A stretch of DNA of 64,000 nt, taken from Liolophura sinensis (Eukaryota; Mollusca; Polyplacophora; Chitonida; Chitonidae). The stretch lies in the NCBI RefSeq assembly GCF_032854445.1, contig NC_088295.1:36054510-36118509 (forward strand), in the 5' to 3' direction. The notes under the pieces are model-generated. The model did not search any database and was not told where the DNA came from. It was given only the letters and a program-made list of their open reading frames with translations. The translations under genes were made by a program, and so were the position numbers. Shown piece by piece: positions 44,448-58,212 of the stretch. Within the stretch, counting starts at the first letter, position 1; each line of letters begins with the position of its first letter.

Positions 44448-45143
44448 TTTTCCATAAGCGACAATGTTAACTTTTAGCGCTGCAGCTCAGTCCCAAACAT
44501 TCCGAGGCCAATAAGCTTTGGTGCATACCTGGCCCAGCCTGTGAGAAAGAAGCTGTAAAAATCTTGACATAGGTTGACCGTCAAAATCTGGACCTTTCCA
44601 TGCCGGCAGCTGGGAGGCGTGCCTAGCAACGCCAAGGGGACGTCACTCGCAGCCTCATCACCACCTGTCTCCTTGTGTCCTCTCGCCCAGAATTTCAAAC
44701 TTTCACCATTAAAACTCATACCTGCCCAAAGCTTAGACAATTTCCATCATTTTGATACCAAGCATGCACCTGTACACCAAAAACGGCAGGCTGGCAGCAA
44801 AAAAAGACTTTACACCCTTAAAATACACAGAACTACAATCGTCCCTACTGAAAAACGGAAGTTGTAATGGGGGTCTGTGTCCACATGCCCACCACACCCC
44901 CATTGCCATGGAATAGGGGCGACAACTCTCCAGAGTTGGGAGTTCTGGAAAGAGAAAGAAACCTTTGGAAATGTATGAGCAATAAATATGTACAAAAAAA
45001 AGGAAAGATAACAATAAAAAGTCGACTAACCACGGAACATTAAACAGTTTCAATAATGAATAACATTGGGACACTGGGAAATCAATATTGAATAATTCTG
45101 AAGAACATTCCGATAAAGTCATAGGCATATGGATTACCGATTA

Positions 45144-45177
45144 CCGGCGTAAAACACCAATCAAATAAGTAAATTAA
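45144..45177 (+). mobile_element. MetaSINE tail fragment
   Basis: GGCGTAAAACACCAATCAAA plus a short A/T tail; nothing else of the element remains. Confidence 0.7.
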
Positions 45178-46454
45178 GTGCGCCCCATTAAAATCTGTTG
45201 TGCCAAAAACGCCAGGTTGCAGTGTGGGGCGGATTAATTTATACTCTTATGATATCAATAGACAGTCATACTTCAGACTTGCTTTCTTTACTGTACATGT
45301 TTTGATACGTACTTGTATATCAAAGTTTTCCCGCATTGCCTTCTCTCTTCCCGATATAACTGCCAAGTTGTAGACCGATAGGGAGGTAAACGTTCTGTAG
45401 AGATAACATACACACCCAAACGGTGGGTCAAACGAGATGCGGGTGCAATCCCGTCCTTAGACAGACTTGTTATAGATTCCTCCTTTCCCGTTTCCCAGGG
45501 TCATTTTGGTCACTGTAACGTTCGTGGGATTTGTCTCCCGCCATTATGTATGTACGTTCACACGTGAGGATCATTATCGGTATTTTGTGACTAGATTGAA
45601 CATGTGGGACATCTGCTTGACCTATTTCCAACAATACTGCTTATGATTGGTCAACTGCATGTTCTTGGTTGACCGTTGGTAAGGTCTATTAGGTTGCAGG
45701 CACATAATTTATAACTCTGCATTTGGCCAGAATACACTGTAATTATATTACGTTTTTTTTTTGCAAAAGATTACGCTTTTGAGTTTGATTATTTGTACAT
45801 AAGATTTGAGCGATAAAGCTCTTAAAATCTTTGACATAGTACTTGACCCTCACTTACCTTTAACATTAATTTTGAATCGACGTGTTTTCGACAACACAGT
45901 ATAACACCGACTGGATCATGGTCTACTTTATTATCAGTAGACTAAGCTCATGTTACACCTCTTCTAGTTTATAGGCGTAAAACATCAAGATACACCAGCC
46001 TTTTGCAGAAACCGGACAAGCTTTCTGACATAAAGTGGTATATCCAAACCAGCGAGAACTAGATTTGAGCCGGGGACTTTGCTGGTCATGAGTGATTACC
46101 TGTGACCAAAAGAACTAAACAGAATACTAAAATATATGGTCCTTTAGAAAACTATGATAACCTCCCTTACCCGCCAACTTGAAAGTCACGAAAGCGGTGA
46201 TATTACACCGATTTGTTCAAATCGAACACCAGTATACATCTGGACAGCATGAGAAATGTTTATCCCTTACACGCCTGGGATAAACGAGTGTTGCCGAGTT
46301 GGCTGGAGAATGTTTTTAAGTAAGGTTTGACGGCCTGATGTGACCAGTGATCAGTTCGTCCTGAACTGTTAACGCTTGTCTCAGGCGTCTTTAATGCCAA
46401 GGATGATCACGAGGTAAGAATAAAACATTCTGAAACAACAATACACATCTTACA

Positions 46455-46491
<37 letters not shown>

Positions 46492-46500
46492 TATAGTATA

Positions 46501-46571
<71 letters not shown>

Positions 46572-46581
46572 TGTGTGTGTA
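46455..46581. repeat. compound (TA)n/(TG)n microsatellite
   Basis: TA repeats with two small interruptions run into TG repeats, one GG interruption. Confidence 0.97.
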
Positions 46582-46855
46582 AGGAGCAGTCAGGGTCAGG
46601 AGCAGGGGAGTGCCTATCAATCGCTGTGACAAGCGAGGTGCAGGATTTGTAGATCCCCCCGCTCTCATTGTTCGTGGGGCCTTGATGACAATAGGATAGT
46701 CGAAGATGCTCGTGTAACTGTTGCACAGTCTACGGTCATCACATTTGCATGGGAAAGGTTCGTCAATGACTTCTCAAAGGTCCCCTCCTCTCATAAAAAC
46801 TGACCGCCATCATATGAGTGAAAAATTCTCGTGTTAAGCTATTAATATTCAAATA

Positions 46856-47120
46856 TATTTATTTATTTATTTATTTGATTGGTGTTTACGCCGTACTCAA
46901 GAATATTTCACTTATACGACGGCGGACAGCATTATGGTGGGTGGAAACCGGGCACAGCACGCGGGAAACCCACGACCCATCCGCAGGTTGTTGCAGATCT
47001 TCGCAAGTACGACCATAAAGGAAGCCAGCATGAGCTGGACTCACAGCGACCGCATTGGTGAGAGACTCCTGGGTCATTACGCTGCGCTAGGTCACTAACC
47101 AAGGGAGCCACGGGTGCCCC
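46856..47120 (-). mobile_element. full-length MetaSINE-like element
   Basis: Tail, central block, B box and tRNA-like head are present on the minus strand. Flanking ATATTCAAATA (46845-46855) and ATATTCAGATA (47121-47131) form an 11-bp target-site duplication with one change. Confidence 0.9.
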
Positions 47121-47689
47121 ATATTCAGATACATAGATACGACTGTAGTATGCTTGTACATAATAAAATGCACCGTATCCCATCACTTTCAGCTGCTCCA
47201 AGATGGAATATATGACTGTATCGTATTGCCAGCAGCACAGATGACATTTTTGTTAGACGGTTGCCGTTTTGTACTCTATATATACCTGTATATACAGGGA
47301 CAATCAAGGTCAGGTAAATTGGCCTAACAGGGGGCTATATTTGACACTGTGACATTGTGTGTAGGCTATTTTTTAAATGTACAAGCTGGATGCGACAAAT
47401 CACTGTATTTCTGCGTCACTGTAATTTCGTAATGAACAGATATACAAAACTGAACATCTTTTTTGTGACTTTTAATTTTGATATATGATGATATACGTCT
47501 AGTGTATAAATGTATATAGTAAACAGAGATTAATCGGTTTTAAGAGGTATATAATTGGACTAGATCTATAATACAATGTATAAGGGGCAGATCCCACATG
47601 TCGATCGTGTCGTAGTTGTATGATGATTTTATCTGGGGTAACATAAATGCCTGTTATATTTATCTCTTCTTTAACATACATACACATCC

Positions 47690-47968
47690 GCTTCGAAGTC
47701 CGCTGGGATAAAACCCGGGTCGGGGCATACCAAAGACTTTATGGAGGGGGTCGTGAGGGGTTAGAGGAAGGAAACAGCACGAGTTGACCTGTTGTCAGTA
47801 TAATGTGACTGGGTGGGGTGTCATGTCTGGTATGCTCGGCAGGATATTCGCCCAATCACAAGAACACACAGGACAGTATACGTATACACATCTAATGGTT
47901 CCTTGACTTTGTTCTGTGTCGCAATATTATGAAGTACGACGTAATATGTACGACGTAAAACCCCAAGC
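47690..47968 (+). mobile_element. tRNA-headed SINE, second family, diverged copy
   Basis: Head with GGGATAAAACCCGGGTCGGG, body ATAATGTGACTGGGTGGGGT and tail GACGTAAAACCCCAAGC. Same family as 17255 and 36063. Confidence 0.7.
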
Positions 47969-49988
47969 ATACACACCGTACGTACATTTCATGTAGGGAA
48001 GCCGGCCGTTGCTGAGTAGTCAAAACGCTTGTCTTGCAATCAGTAAGACACAAAAGCTATGTTGGTTCATCTTAGAAACGTAATTTGAGGATCATGCGTG
48101 AATGTGAGAAAGTCCTATAGTGACTTCCCACTGGCTGGTGGTTTATACTTTGTATTCCGGGTTCCTCCTTGGAATATAGGTTAAAGATTCTGAACACGTA
48201 GAAATTTCATGTATAGGCAAACATGTTGTTCAGTAGGCCTATACATCACAACTGACATTCAAGGATTAAAAAAAACTGTACATATATTGTTAATTACTTA
48301 TTTTATCTAGATCCATCTGTACACGTCAAACGTCTGTAGATTTTCATTTCTACGAAAAGCCGCTATGAAGTATTAAATTGTCAAAGAAATAAACATTGAA
48401 TCACATAGTACAGAGTAGGTGCGCCATTGTGCGTTGTTTCATTTATAAAGCCCTATTTGGTATTTATTTTTGGGTATAGAAAATCTTTTATATTTCGGCA
48501 CAGAAAGAGTTTTGATGAATCTGTAGAAACGTGATTACATGATTTTGTTTTGTCTTTCTTTCTTTCTTTCTTGTACAGAAGCCATTTTTTGTTATAGATG
48601 CCACCTATGAAATAAGAATTAAAAATTTTTATAACAATACCACCGTTGAAATAAAAATGTACCCATTTTGACGAAAAAAATACACTTTTTTCATAACTGG
48701 TGAATGTCCTTCCAAAAGTGGAACTTTTATTTAAAAATGAACCATTTGTATTTCAAAAGTAAACAACATGCATGCAGAATTATTTAAGAGATGTTGAGCT
48801 TCGAAAGCTTTTATTTCAAAAGGGCATCTTTTTCAAAAGTCGTGTCAGGTAAGCATGAAAGCATGAATGTCACAATAGCAGACACCGATAGATTAACGCA
48901 CACGAACAGCGTATACTCTTACTTCTGATTCAGAGGCAACAATACACAGTAAAGGCACAAGTTTATTTCTCATTTTAGTGATTAACACGGAATAAAGCTT
49001 ACATAAAAAAGTGCATTTAAATGTCGGAAACATTTTAAAATGACTTCAATTAGAGAATTACGTGATTCACCAAATTTCCCTCTTGCGAACCATTATTATA
49101 ATTTATTGTACAGATAATGAATCTACTACATGATTAATCATCATATTGGTTCACTGTACAATGTACACTATATAGTCACAAGGTTACTGTTATAAAACTG
49201 ACATTTATACAATGTACACTATCAGTGAATAATAGAGACTTACGGGTAAAAAGTAATTCGCATTCAGTACAGGTATATGGTGCAAAACATAATGAATAAC
49301 TGGGCGTTTATATACTTTAAAGTACATAATCAAATGACCCACGGTATATAGTGCTCACAACTGCTCTTGAATAAACACGTGAAAGTTTGTACGTAGTTGT
49401 ATTCATATTTTATTTGGAGATTTTCACAAGGCAGCCTCCGGAAGAATTTGAAACCATGCAGCTAGTCTTACTCCATACCTAGGCTATCAACAATTGTGTA
49501 AAAAATCTGATCAATCACGAGACCTGTGTCCTTGTCATCTCGGATAGATTTGTCTTAACCGATGGTAGACTTAAGATGCCCTTGATACGTTTAAAGTGCA
49601 ATGGAAGAATTACTGTCTGTAATTTCAAAACTGTTTTAAACCAATAACAGATGTGTAATGTTTGGTTGCATGTTAAGCACATATACATATACGCGAAGCA
49701 TTTATACATATTTTTTAAGTACATGAAAACGCGTAAGTTCAAAACACACGGATTCATGCACTTGTCACCGAACGAGTTAGCATACCAGTGCTAGTATTAG
49801 TATATGGAAAGAATAAGCAACAATACGTTAAAACGTGGAAATCAGTGAAGATCTATGGAAGAACAACACCAAAATGCGGGCACCGGAAAGTGCGCATATA
49901 CACGTTCAATTAAGGATAACCTCGAGACTTTTTAGATGTGCTATAAACATGAAATCCACCGGAAGCACCATGTCTTATGTTTCCTTTG

Positions 49989-50036
49989 TTTGACTGAAAA
50001 TAAATAACACAATTTTTTTTTTGGGGGGGGGGGGGT
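49989..50036. repeat. T-run/G-run tract
   Basis: A run of T followed by a run of about 13 G; a simple sequence likely to be error-prone in assembly. Confidence 0.7.
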
Positions 50037-50586
50037 GGATCACAACTGTATTTTGTTAAAAATATAAGCCTATATGGCTTGAAAATTTAACGGTTGTCCA
50101 CAATCAAACCAGGTGGCACACAGATGCAAAAAAATAGAATGTTTCATTCGTTAACCGATCAACATTCCAGCATGTTCACAAAAGTTTGTTGATCGTGCGA
50201 ATAATTCACCCATAATGTACCGGTTCCTCAAGACAAAGTGAATACAAAAATATACCAGTAATATTTTCATATATGTTATTTAGTTTTGTATCTGGAATAC
50301 TACTTGAAACAATCTACGTAGACAATACATCAATACCACCTGATGGTAGAGGCATTTTGAATTCATCCAGTTCTCCTATAATATTTACAGGTGTACGCGA
50401 TACTTTTGTTGTAAATGACCTTTAAAACATTACTTGCACAACCCAAAACCTATTTTAAAAATTGGTGTATCACAGTGAAATATGTTCGATCTTGTACACA
50501 GGAAACTTGAAGTATGTTCTTTCAAGTTACGTGATTCGCGATTAGATTCTTTTCCCTAAAAAAACCCCAGCTGGCAGATGATCTGT

Positions 50587-53500
50587 TTAAGGGTTATAGG
50601 CCGGCGGTTTCTGCAAAAATAAAAAGACATAAATGACTGTAACCATTTACAAATTAATTTGTACTCTTGGAACATTCGAGATCACGCGCCTTTCTACGTG
50701 ATTCTACGATATCGAGAGAAGGCTCGTGTACAGATTGATGACATCAACGCAGTGATTTCCCCCCAAATTTGGAGATAATTGTTGATGGAGGAGTATCAGA
50801 TATTTAATAAGTATTTTCTTGAATCTAAATCTATACCAATGGTACAAAAATCAAGCACCTACCTGTATTCAAATTAATGAAAAACATCAAAATCAAAATG
50901 AACTATTTACTCACGTATTAGCTAATGAATATTTAACATAGCGGCTCCCATGAAAGACAGCATGAAAGAAGAGTTCAAAGAAGTAATCGCATATGCGGTG
51001 GCGTTTCTGTAGGGTGAAGGCAACGTAGGTCACCGCTCATATGAGAAAAAAGATGTCACTGCGGTCTGTTCGATTGGGGTATGTTAAAGGTCTTGCACAT
51101 CAGCTTATGCCTTGGGTCATCCAGCGTCGAGAACACGGTAAGGAACTCACGATAACTATTGTTGTATCCCCTTTGGATTCTTTATTGCAAAATCAAGTGG
51201 TAAGTGTGTAAATATATTTAAATTGCTATGGTTCAGCTGACCACGGACGGAGATGATAATAATACCCACGAACGCTGGTAAATAGCGCACTCCTCGACAG
51301 TTCGGTATGTTCGCCATCCCGTGCAGTTGTTCTTTAAATAAGGCGAAAGAAGTCATGTCAGATCAGGTGACGTCGCTATTGTAAAAAGCATGGCGCCCAA
51401 TTATATTAGAGATGTAATCGCATCGGAGGAAGATGTCAATGACGACGTGGAAGCTCCAAACGTACATGTAATTGGGATAAGAGTGAGAGATGTCAATGAC
51501 GACGTGAGAACCACAACTGCAATAGCGATGAAAATGGAAATGCCAAAGACAACGTGGATGCTCCAAGCGTACATGTAAGTGGGATGAACGTGGAAATGTC
51601 AAAGACGACGTGCAAGCTCCAAACGTACATGTAAGTGGGATGAAAGTGGAAGATGTCAATGAGGACGTGGGAACCACAAATGCAATAGCGATGGCAGTGG
51701 AAATGCCAAAGACAACGTGGAAGCTCCAAGCGTACATGTAAGAGGGATGAATGTGGAAGTGGAAGATGTCGACGCGGGAACCCCAAATGCAATAGCGATG
51801 AAAGTGGAAATGTCAAAGACAACGTGGAATCTCCGAACGTACGTGTAAGTAGGATGAAAGTGGAAGACGACGCGGGAATCCCGGCCAACAGCAATAGCGA
51901 TGGAAGTGGAAATATCAAAGACAACGTGGAAGCTCCAAACGTACATGTAAGTGGGATGAAAGTGGAAGATGTCAGTGACGACGCGGGAATCCCAAATGCA
52001 ATAGCCATGAAAGTGGAAATGTTTGCTTCCACGTTATATTAGTCAGCACTCTTAGCTTTATCTTGACCTCAGCAAAAGAGAAGCTTTAATAAACTTTGCG
52101 TATGCCGTACTGAAACTTTTTTGTCAACGTGTTTATTTCTTTGCATTTTAAAACAGTTTTCCTTACCTCTTGATAAGCAGGAGCAGTAGGGGGCGATGTT
52201 GTCGGGGGAATTGTGTACGGCTGGTTGTAGCCTGTTCCTGAAGCTCCAGGGTAGGCTGGGCCAGTATACGTGTAGGATGTGGCGGCCCCGTACACTGGCT
52301 GCGCCGTACGAACAACAACACCGGAAGCCAGCCTTCGTCGGCGTGCCCGGCAGCAGGCAAACACAATCGTTATGATGATGGCTATACCCAAAGCCCAGAT
52401 AGACCAAAACCCTGGCAGAGAAATCAACATATACTATTAAGTTCTGATCATTATAGATACACTTTCTGCTACCTCGTCCTTTGTAATACAGAAGGAGATA
52501 GTGAGTCAGCGAGGTAGCGAAGCGAAGTAACAAAATAACGAAGCAAGGTAACCAGGTAACGAAGCGAGGTAATGAGATACCAAAGTGAGGTAACGAGCTA
52601 CCTCGCTTCATTACTGTATCGCCGTCTCGTTCTCTCGATTGTAGTGACCTGAGGTGGCGAGCTAGTTGCGAAAGGTCCTCTGTTGGCTTCGATGCCGTAC
52701 ACAGTGACTCACCGACAGATATGGCATTTGCGGAAAACTATCTCATTATGAACATTCCGCCATCACGACATGGAGGACAGCTTATGGTTACAACCATCTA
52801 TCTTCACAGTGTCAGGGGTCAACGATCGACACTAGCCAGTTCATGGTTCATATTCAACAATACCGCACAAACACACATGTTTATATCTTCCACGTATATA
52901 TCAAATAAGAGACCGCTTATAAATTAACAATATGCTGAAATACAGTATCCAATATGGCGAATCGGGTCGAAGCCGGATTGTCCATTCAGCTCTTGTAATA
53001 CATGAGAAGGCCATTTGCTATCTTCACCAGCCAAATGATATAGATCCGGTGTTCTAGCCAGCCAAGTGATACAGATCCTGTGCTGTAACCAGCCAAGTGA
53101 TCTGATAGCTATCTTCACCAGCCAAATGATATAAATCCGATGCTCTAACCAGACACGTGGTGCAGATCCGATACTCTAACTAGTCAAGTGATATAGATCC
53201 GATATTCTAACCAACCAAGTTATATAAATCCGATGCTCTAACCAACCAAGTTATATAGATCCGATGCTCTAACTAACCAAGTTATATAGATCCGATGCTC
53301 TAACCAACCAAGTTATATAGATCCAATGCTCTAACCAACCAAGTTATATAGATCCGATGCTCTAACTAGCCAAGTGATATAGATCCAATTTATGAGTTAA
53401 GTCTGAAGTCGGTTGATAAATACGGACCCTGGACTCCAGCACAAGATCTGGATGCTCTCTATAAGGCATGGACAGCGTAACCGTTTATCTCATTGCATAC

Positions 53501-56108
53501 GTTATGTTGGCAGTTAACTCGAAGGTGTAACCATTCACGTTGGAAAGGGGGGAGGGGAGGGTGCATAGAGGGCGCTGCTGCTCGTGATCGATACTTACAC
53601 CAGTATGAGTAGACGTAGTAACAGCAGTTACTGCCACAGCAATATACGCCGGCACCTGTCAATAAACAAATATGCATGTATGAAACTGTGTGTTTAACTC
53701 TTGTGTAATGACATGCTTGGCATGCATGTCTATACTGCTGTCTTAACTTGTATGTTCGGTAAGTGTCACCTGGTTTGGTAAATATCGCTCTGTTGTCATC
53801 TGACTTCGATTTTTTTAAAATACATTTTATATATGCCTACAACATTTTGAAATCAGCGAGTTTTATGCAGTTTTCTTCAACACATGGTGATGAACAATTA
53901 ACAATTACAATGAACCAAAATGATACCCAAATTTAATTTTAAAATATAGAACAAAATTCAGTCTTGCATAAAATATGCTAGACGAGGGGTAAAACAAGCG
54001 AAAGTCATGGTGCTGTCATCAGGTAACAGGTTGAGATATTATATTAGATTACATCTATTCCTGGCATTATAGATTTTTTTTGTGAACAGATATCTTTGTC
54101 ATGCAGCATTGCAGTTCGCTCACCGTAACAATCCCATATCCCACACCTTCGATAGCCAGCCTGAAATTAATACAAACAATAAGGAAAGATGGTGATATTT
54201 TCCATAGATAATTTGCCACATCCCATGCAAAAAGGTGATTTCATGTAGATGATATTAATACAGTTTGTGAGAAACAGTGTTGTTGTACAAGCCTGGAAAG
54301 AATGGCAGAACAAGGGTAACGTATTGTACCTAATAGTGTATGGACAGCTATAGGGGCTAAGTGTTTGGTACAATAGGATAAGACTTAAACTGCCACGTAA
54401 ATAACATGGTAATCCTTTTAATAATGTGGGCATTCCTGGAAATTTTCCTATAGGTAACAGTTCGCTTAAACCAAAATTTTTGGTCTATAGCCATTTATCA
54501 AATTGCATTATAGAAGCAATAAGTAGAAAGGTCAACATCACGCACCTAGCCACGACGTCAATTTAGCAAATAAGTGAGCTAATAATATTGCTACTACAAA
54601 ATTTCATAATCTTGAACGATTTTCACGAAATATCCCTTAAGGTGACATAATGTTAGAGATATATGGGAAATGAATAAATCAATACAGCATAAATTATTCG
54701 TAGCACCTGCAGCTTATACTGTAATAGATTTGGGGATAATAATAGTCTCGTGCTGACACGTATATCCCGCTATATATACTTATACCGAATCTCTTTGTCG
54801 GGGAGAAAGTTAGTAGAGCCAGTCTGATACCTACTGATAGATGCCAATGAAATCGACTTAAAAAAAAACAAACAAACGCGGAGCCCAGCTTATTGCATCA
54901 TTCCAGACTATGTACAGCTGGGGTTGTTTATCACTCTGTAAACAGCTATTCCATTGGTGTGCATAGTTTCAGCACACAAGCGTCGGAGCCTTAAAAATGG
55001 TGTCGCCCGGATCTCGTCCTTGGCCGGAAGCGATATACGATCTCATCAGGACGCATTAAGATCTCATCAGGGCGCAACAAGATCTCGCCCAGACGCAATA
55101 AGATTTCACACGAACGAGCTACTTAGCTTATGTTTTCATATTCACGGCTATGTATGCTTACAAGATTATTTGAGTGGTTAATGATGCAAGGGCTATACAT
55201 ATATATCGTTTGTATGGTTTCAGGAGGTATGAAGTTATATACACGCCTCACTCACGTGCTTTTCTATTGCATGAACTGAATGTCGGCCGCCACCTGCTCA
55301 AGCCTTTCAAGGTTTCGGTATACCAGGTTATTCAGGGATGTGAAAAACGCGTTCTGCATACTTCTAACATCGTGTAACAAACCATGGCTCTCTGGAAAAC
55401 AATGTAATGCTGCAGTGCATGGCTAAATCTGAAATTGCTAAATTTGGCAAAACGTCACATTTACAAAACAACCGCGGCCTTATGTTTTCAGAACTGTACA
55501 TTGGCACCCTGAGCTATGGGATACTATAAACCTATAAATAATGATGTATAACCTAGATTGGTTGCTTTCCGGGCCAGTAAACCGGCACACTATACTGGAA
55601 TTTATTCGGAAAACTTGCCGTTGAAATGGTTACGGCATGAAGTGGGTCACCAACTCACTATATACTGTATACTGTAATATAGTTCAGAATTGAGAAGGGC
55701 TCGAGGCCACGATGAGGAATAATGCACTGTATATCTCGTGTACAAAATGGCTGCTATCTGGCAAAATTTTATCTAGATGTCTGTCTAACTCCTTCTGCTA
55801 CACGTCTTTTTGATAAGCAGTGTTTGACCCATATTCAAACCTATTAGGTTATGATGCTGGTTTGTGATAATCCGGACATCAGGTTTCACGATTTAGTGAT
55901 AATATACCAAATAATTATCATTACCATTATCCGTTTAAACCTTGGATCTGTATTTTGTCACCATTTAGTAAACATTTTCCGTTAAACAAAAATACATCAT
56001 GCATGAGGAAAGGAACCAAACTGTAATCTAAAAGTTTACCTGTACTGTGGATATTAAAGTCAGCGTTAAAGCTGCGAACAACACGAGTGACATATTCGAG
56101 GAAGCCAT
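50587..56108 (-). CDS. Shisa/WBP1/CYYR1-like (STMC6-type) single-pass membrane adaptor
   Basis: Minus-strand exons: 56040-56108, 54124-54160, 53599-53655, 52167-52411 and 50587-50610, with phases joining (0,1,1,0), GT/AG borders and 143 residues. Layout: signal peptide 1-23 (SLVLFAALTLTLISTV), a short Cys/Tyr-rich ectodomain (CGIWDC, then CCGSNCCYY), a membrane segment (ALGIAIIITIVFACC) with a basic stop-transfer (RARRRR), and a Pro/Tyr/Thr/Gly-rich cytoplasmic tail ending PPAYNP, a PPxY motif of the kind bound by WW domains such as those of Nedd4-type ligases. This architecture is that of the Shisa, TMEM92, WBP1/VOPP1 and CYYR1 superfamily of trafficking and signalling adaptors. I cannot assign a subfamily. 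The last exon is only eight codons but fits in phase and motif. A reading-through form would instead end at 52086. Confidence 0.78.
51419..52025. repeat. intronic satellite of two alternating sub-units (about 57 and 50 bp)
   Basis: Sub-unit A (GACAACGTGGAAGCTCCAAA, then CGTACATGTAAGTGGGATG) alternates with sub-unit B (GACGCGGGAACCCCAAATGC, then AATAGCGATGAAAGTGGAAA), with a few doubled A units, giving a period near 107 bp and about five to six copies. It lies in the last intron of the STMC6-type gene. Short frames on both strands are by-products. Confidence 0.9.
52495..52612. repeat. short GAGGTAACGAAGC-type tandem repeat
   Basis: Variants of GCGAGGTAACGAA repeat about eight times and end in an inverted piece (GCTACCTCGCTTC) that can pair with them. 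Located in intron 3 of the STMC6-type gene. Confidence 0.7.
53026..53395. repeat. 31-bp minisatellite, about 11-12 copies
   Basis: The unit ATAGATCCGATGCTCTAACC, then AACCAAGTTAT recurs. Upstream copies are diverged and contain a longer duplicated segment (GCTATCTTCACCAGCCAAAT, twice); downstream copies are almost identical. In intron 3 of the STMC6-type gene. Confidence 0.92.
55010..55110. repeat. about 21-23-bp tandem repeat, 4-5 copies
   Basis: AGATCTCATCAGGACGCATTA and variants repeat. In intron 1 of the STMC6-type gene. Confidence 0.7.
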
Positions 56109-57715
56109 GCTGTGGTCCTGTTGTTGACAAAGATGAACGCCTCAGGCCAGTATGCACGTAGGTACTGCTATTTCGACAGAAGGGATCACATTCTAGCCAT
56201 GCGCTATATACGCGATATCTTATACTGTCAGCTGACTCTGGCTTGTTGCCGACGTCACAGGTCAGGTGCACGCCACTAGAACGCCTGACCCACTTAAATC
56301 AGTTAGCACAGTCTTACACAAACGATGCTTCATAATGGAACAAATTCGTAGTAATTTTGTAGGCTAGATCCGAGTTTTACAGGAACTTTCTAAAAACGGG
56401 TTTGATTTTTAGAAAGTAAACATTTGCAAATTAACTTGCTTGTGTACCGTTAATCGTATTCACATGTAAATTTCACCACTTTGCGAAAGGTTATGAAATT
56501 GGTATGAATGCAAACCTCACTGTCACGTGATTCTACTGACTAAATATATATGTAAATACTACTTAAAGTTATATAATGAAGGCAAATGCAAACAAAGAAT
56601 CAGCCTTAATTACCTAATTATCATGTACCAGTACAGTTATATACATCGTTGTGTGTTTTAAAGTGATTTGACAGGACATTGATGAAATTCGTGACTATAA
56701 AGACTAAGCGTGGTGATGTGTCAGTGCCTTATTAACATGCCTGATACTTGTGATTTCATCATGAGACAAAAGGAGTGGTTAATCTGTTGTCATGTGACTT
56801 AATCCATGTGACAAAGGCGGCCAAACCGTTATGGTACAACTTTAGACCTGTACGGTACACATTTAATTTACATACCTAAAACGTTATATGTTATATGGCG
56901 GCTGTCAGGTTTATCGATTGAGTAACCTGTAATGCCCGAAGTAAATCTACGATCTTCCTCGGGTATTTGATAAACCTTAATTTGAAGCTCAAGACGAAAT
57001 AGCGAGAGCTGGGTTCGAACTCCCGTTCTCAATGGTCGACATGAAATAGTCACAGCCAGTCACCGATTTGACAATGTGAGCAGTCCACAGTAATTCAACT
57101 AGTATATACCAGGTTATGTACAGCATAGCACACTATACAGTTATTTCGTAGAGAAAGGTACTCCAAGTAGCATGTGCCTCATTTAACACTGCACGTACTG
57201 CACAATGTATACTGGAATTTCGCACACGGTACTTGTATATAGTCTCAGCCACAGTACATGTGACATGCCAAAATCATACCATAAGCATACTAAAAACATA
57301 CCGAACGCATTAGTCTTGATATGTTCGTAGATCTCTATATGGTTTATTATATAATGTCAAGAAAATCTGGATGATGAAAAGACAGAAAAATAGTAATAAA
57401 GATCAAATTCAGTGAAAAGAGATTTTAAACTTTTACAATCAGATCAGATTTAGAAATTGGCAATCACGGCTATTGCTTGTTTGGAGCTCTCGAGAACGAC
57501 AGACGAAGCGCTTGTCGGTTTTGTGGCCACTTGAGTGATCTTTTACGGGCTAAGGTGATGCGATGTCAGCAAAATAATGCTAATTTAAAATGATGTGAAA
57601 ATCCAAGTTATTGCAAACAAACAAGTTTTTTTCTTCAATCCCAGCCTTGGACAGGGAATACGTACCAAAGATTCCTCTATAGCTGCCTGCACTGCCCCGG
57701 AACCTTGGTGGGAAT

Positions 57716-57717
57716 AT

Positions 57718-57752
<35 letters not shown>

Positions 57753-57920
57753 TTTGATTGGTGGTTTACTCAAGTAAAACCGTACTCAAGAATATTTCAC
57801 TTATACGACGGCGGACAGCATTATGGTGGGAGGAAACCAGGCAGAGCCCGGGGGAAAGCCACGACCATCCGCATGTTGCTGGAAGGCCTTTCCACGTGCG
57901 ACCGGAAAGGGAACCAGCCC
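57716..57920 (-). mobile_element. MetaSINE-like copy, head missing, long (ATTT)n
   Basis: About ten ATTT units, then the tail block carrying a local 14-bp insertion-duplication (CTCAAGTAAAACCG), and body to GAAAGGGAACCAGC. No tRNA head. Confidence 0.88.
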
Positions 57921-58099
57921 TTGCTGGAAATAAGCAGTGGAATTAGCGGTCAACGTTTGTAGGACCATTTAGGTGATTTTACGTGAAGTTGTAGATCATT
58001 TGGTTAGCACCAGTTATAATACATACATCTACAGATCACGTGATGGAAGTTTCTCAGTTACCTTGCCAAAGTATGGTATAATTTACTTTCGACACTGTG

Positions 58100-58212
58100 T
58101 GGTTTCTTCCACGTATAAAACTAGGGACCCGAGGGGGTTAGCATAGCCCAGACCGAAATTATTTAAGTGAAAGTATACTTTTAGTATTGCGTTAAACAAC
58201 AATCAAATAAAT
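58100..58212 (+). mobile_element. degenerate SINE or LINE 3' tail
   Basis: AAGTGAAAGTATACTTTTAG, then GCGTTAAACAACAATCAAAT resembles the MetaSINE 3' end on the plus strand, heavily diverged. Confidence 0.4.

Noticed and set aside
46391-46726. Minus-strand frame with His-Thr and Ile-Tyr runs
   Set aside because: Translation of the TG/TA microsatellite.
51493-52032. 179-codon minus-strand frame rich in Ser, Phe and Pro
   Set aside because: Lies in the A/B satellite within the last intron of the STMC6-type gene.
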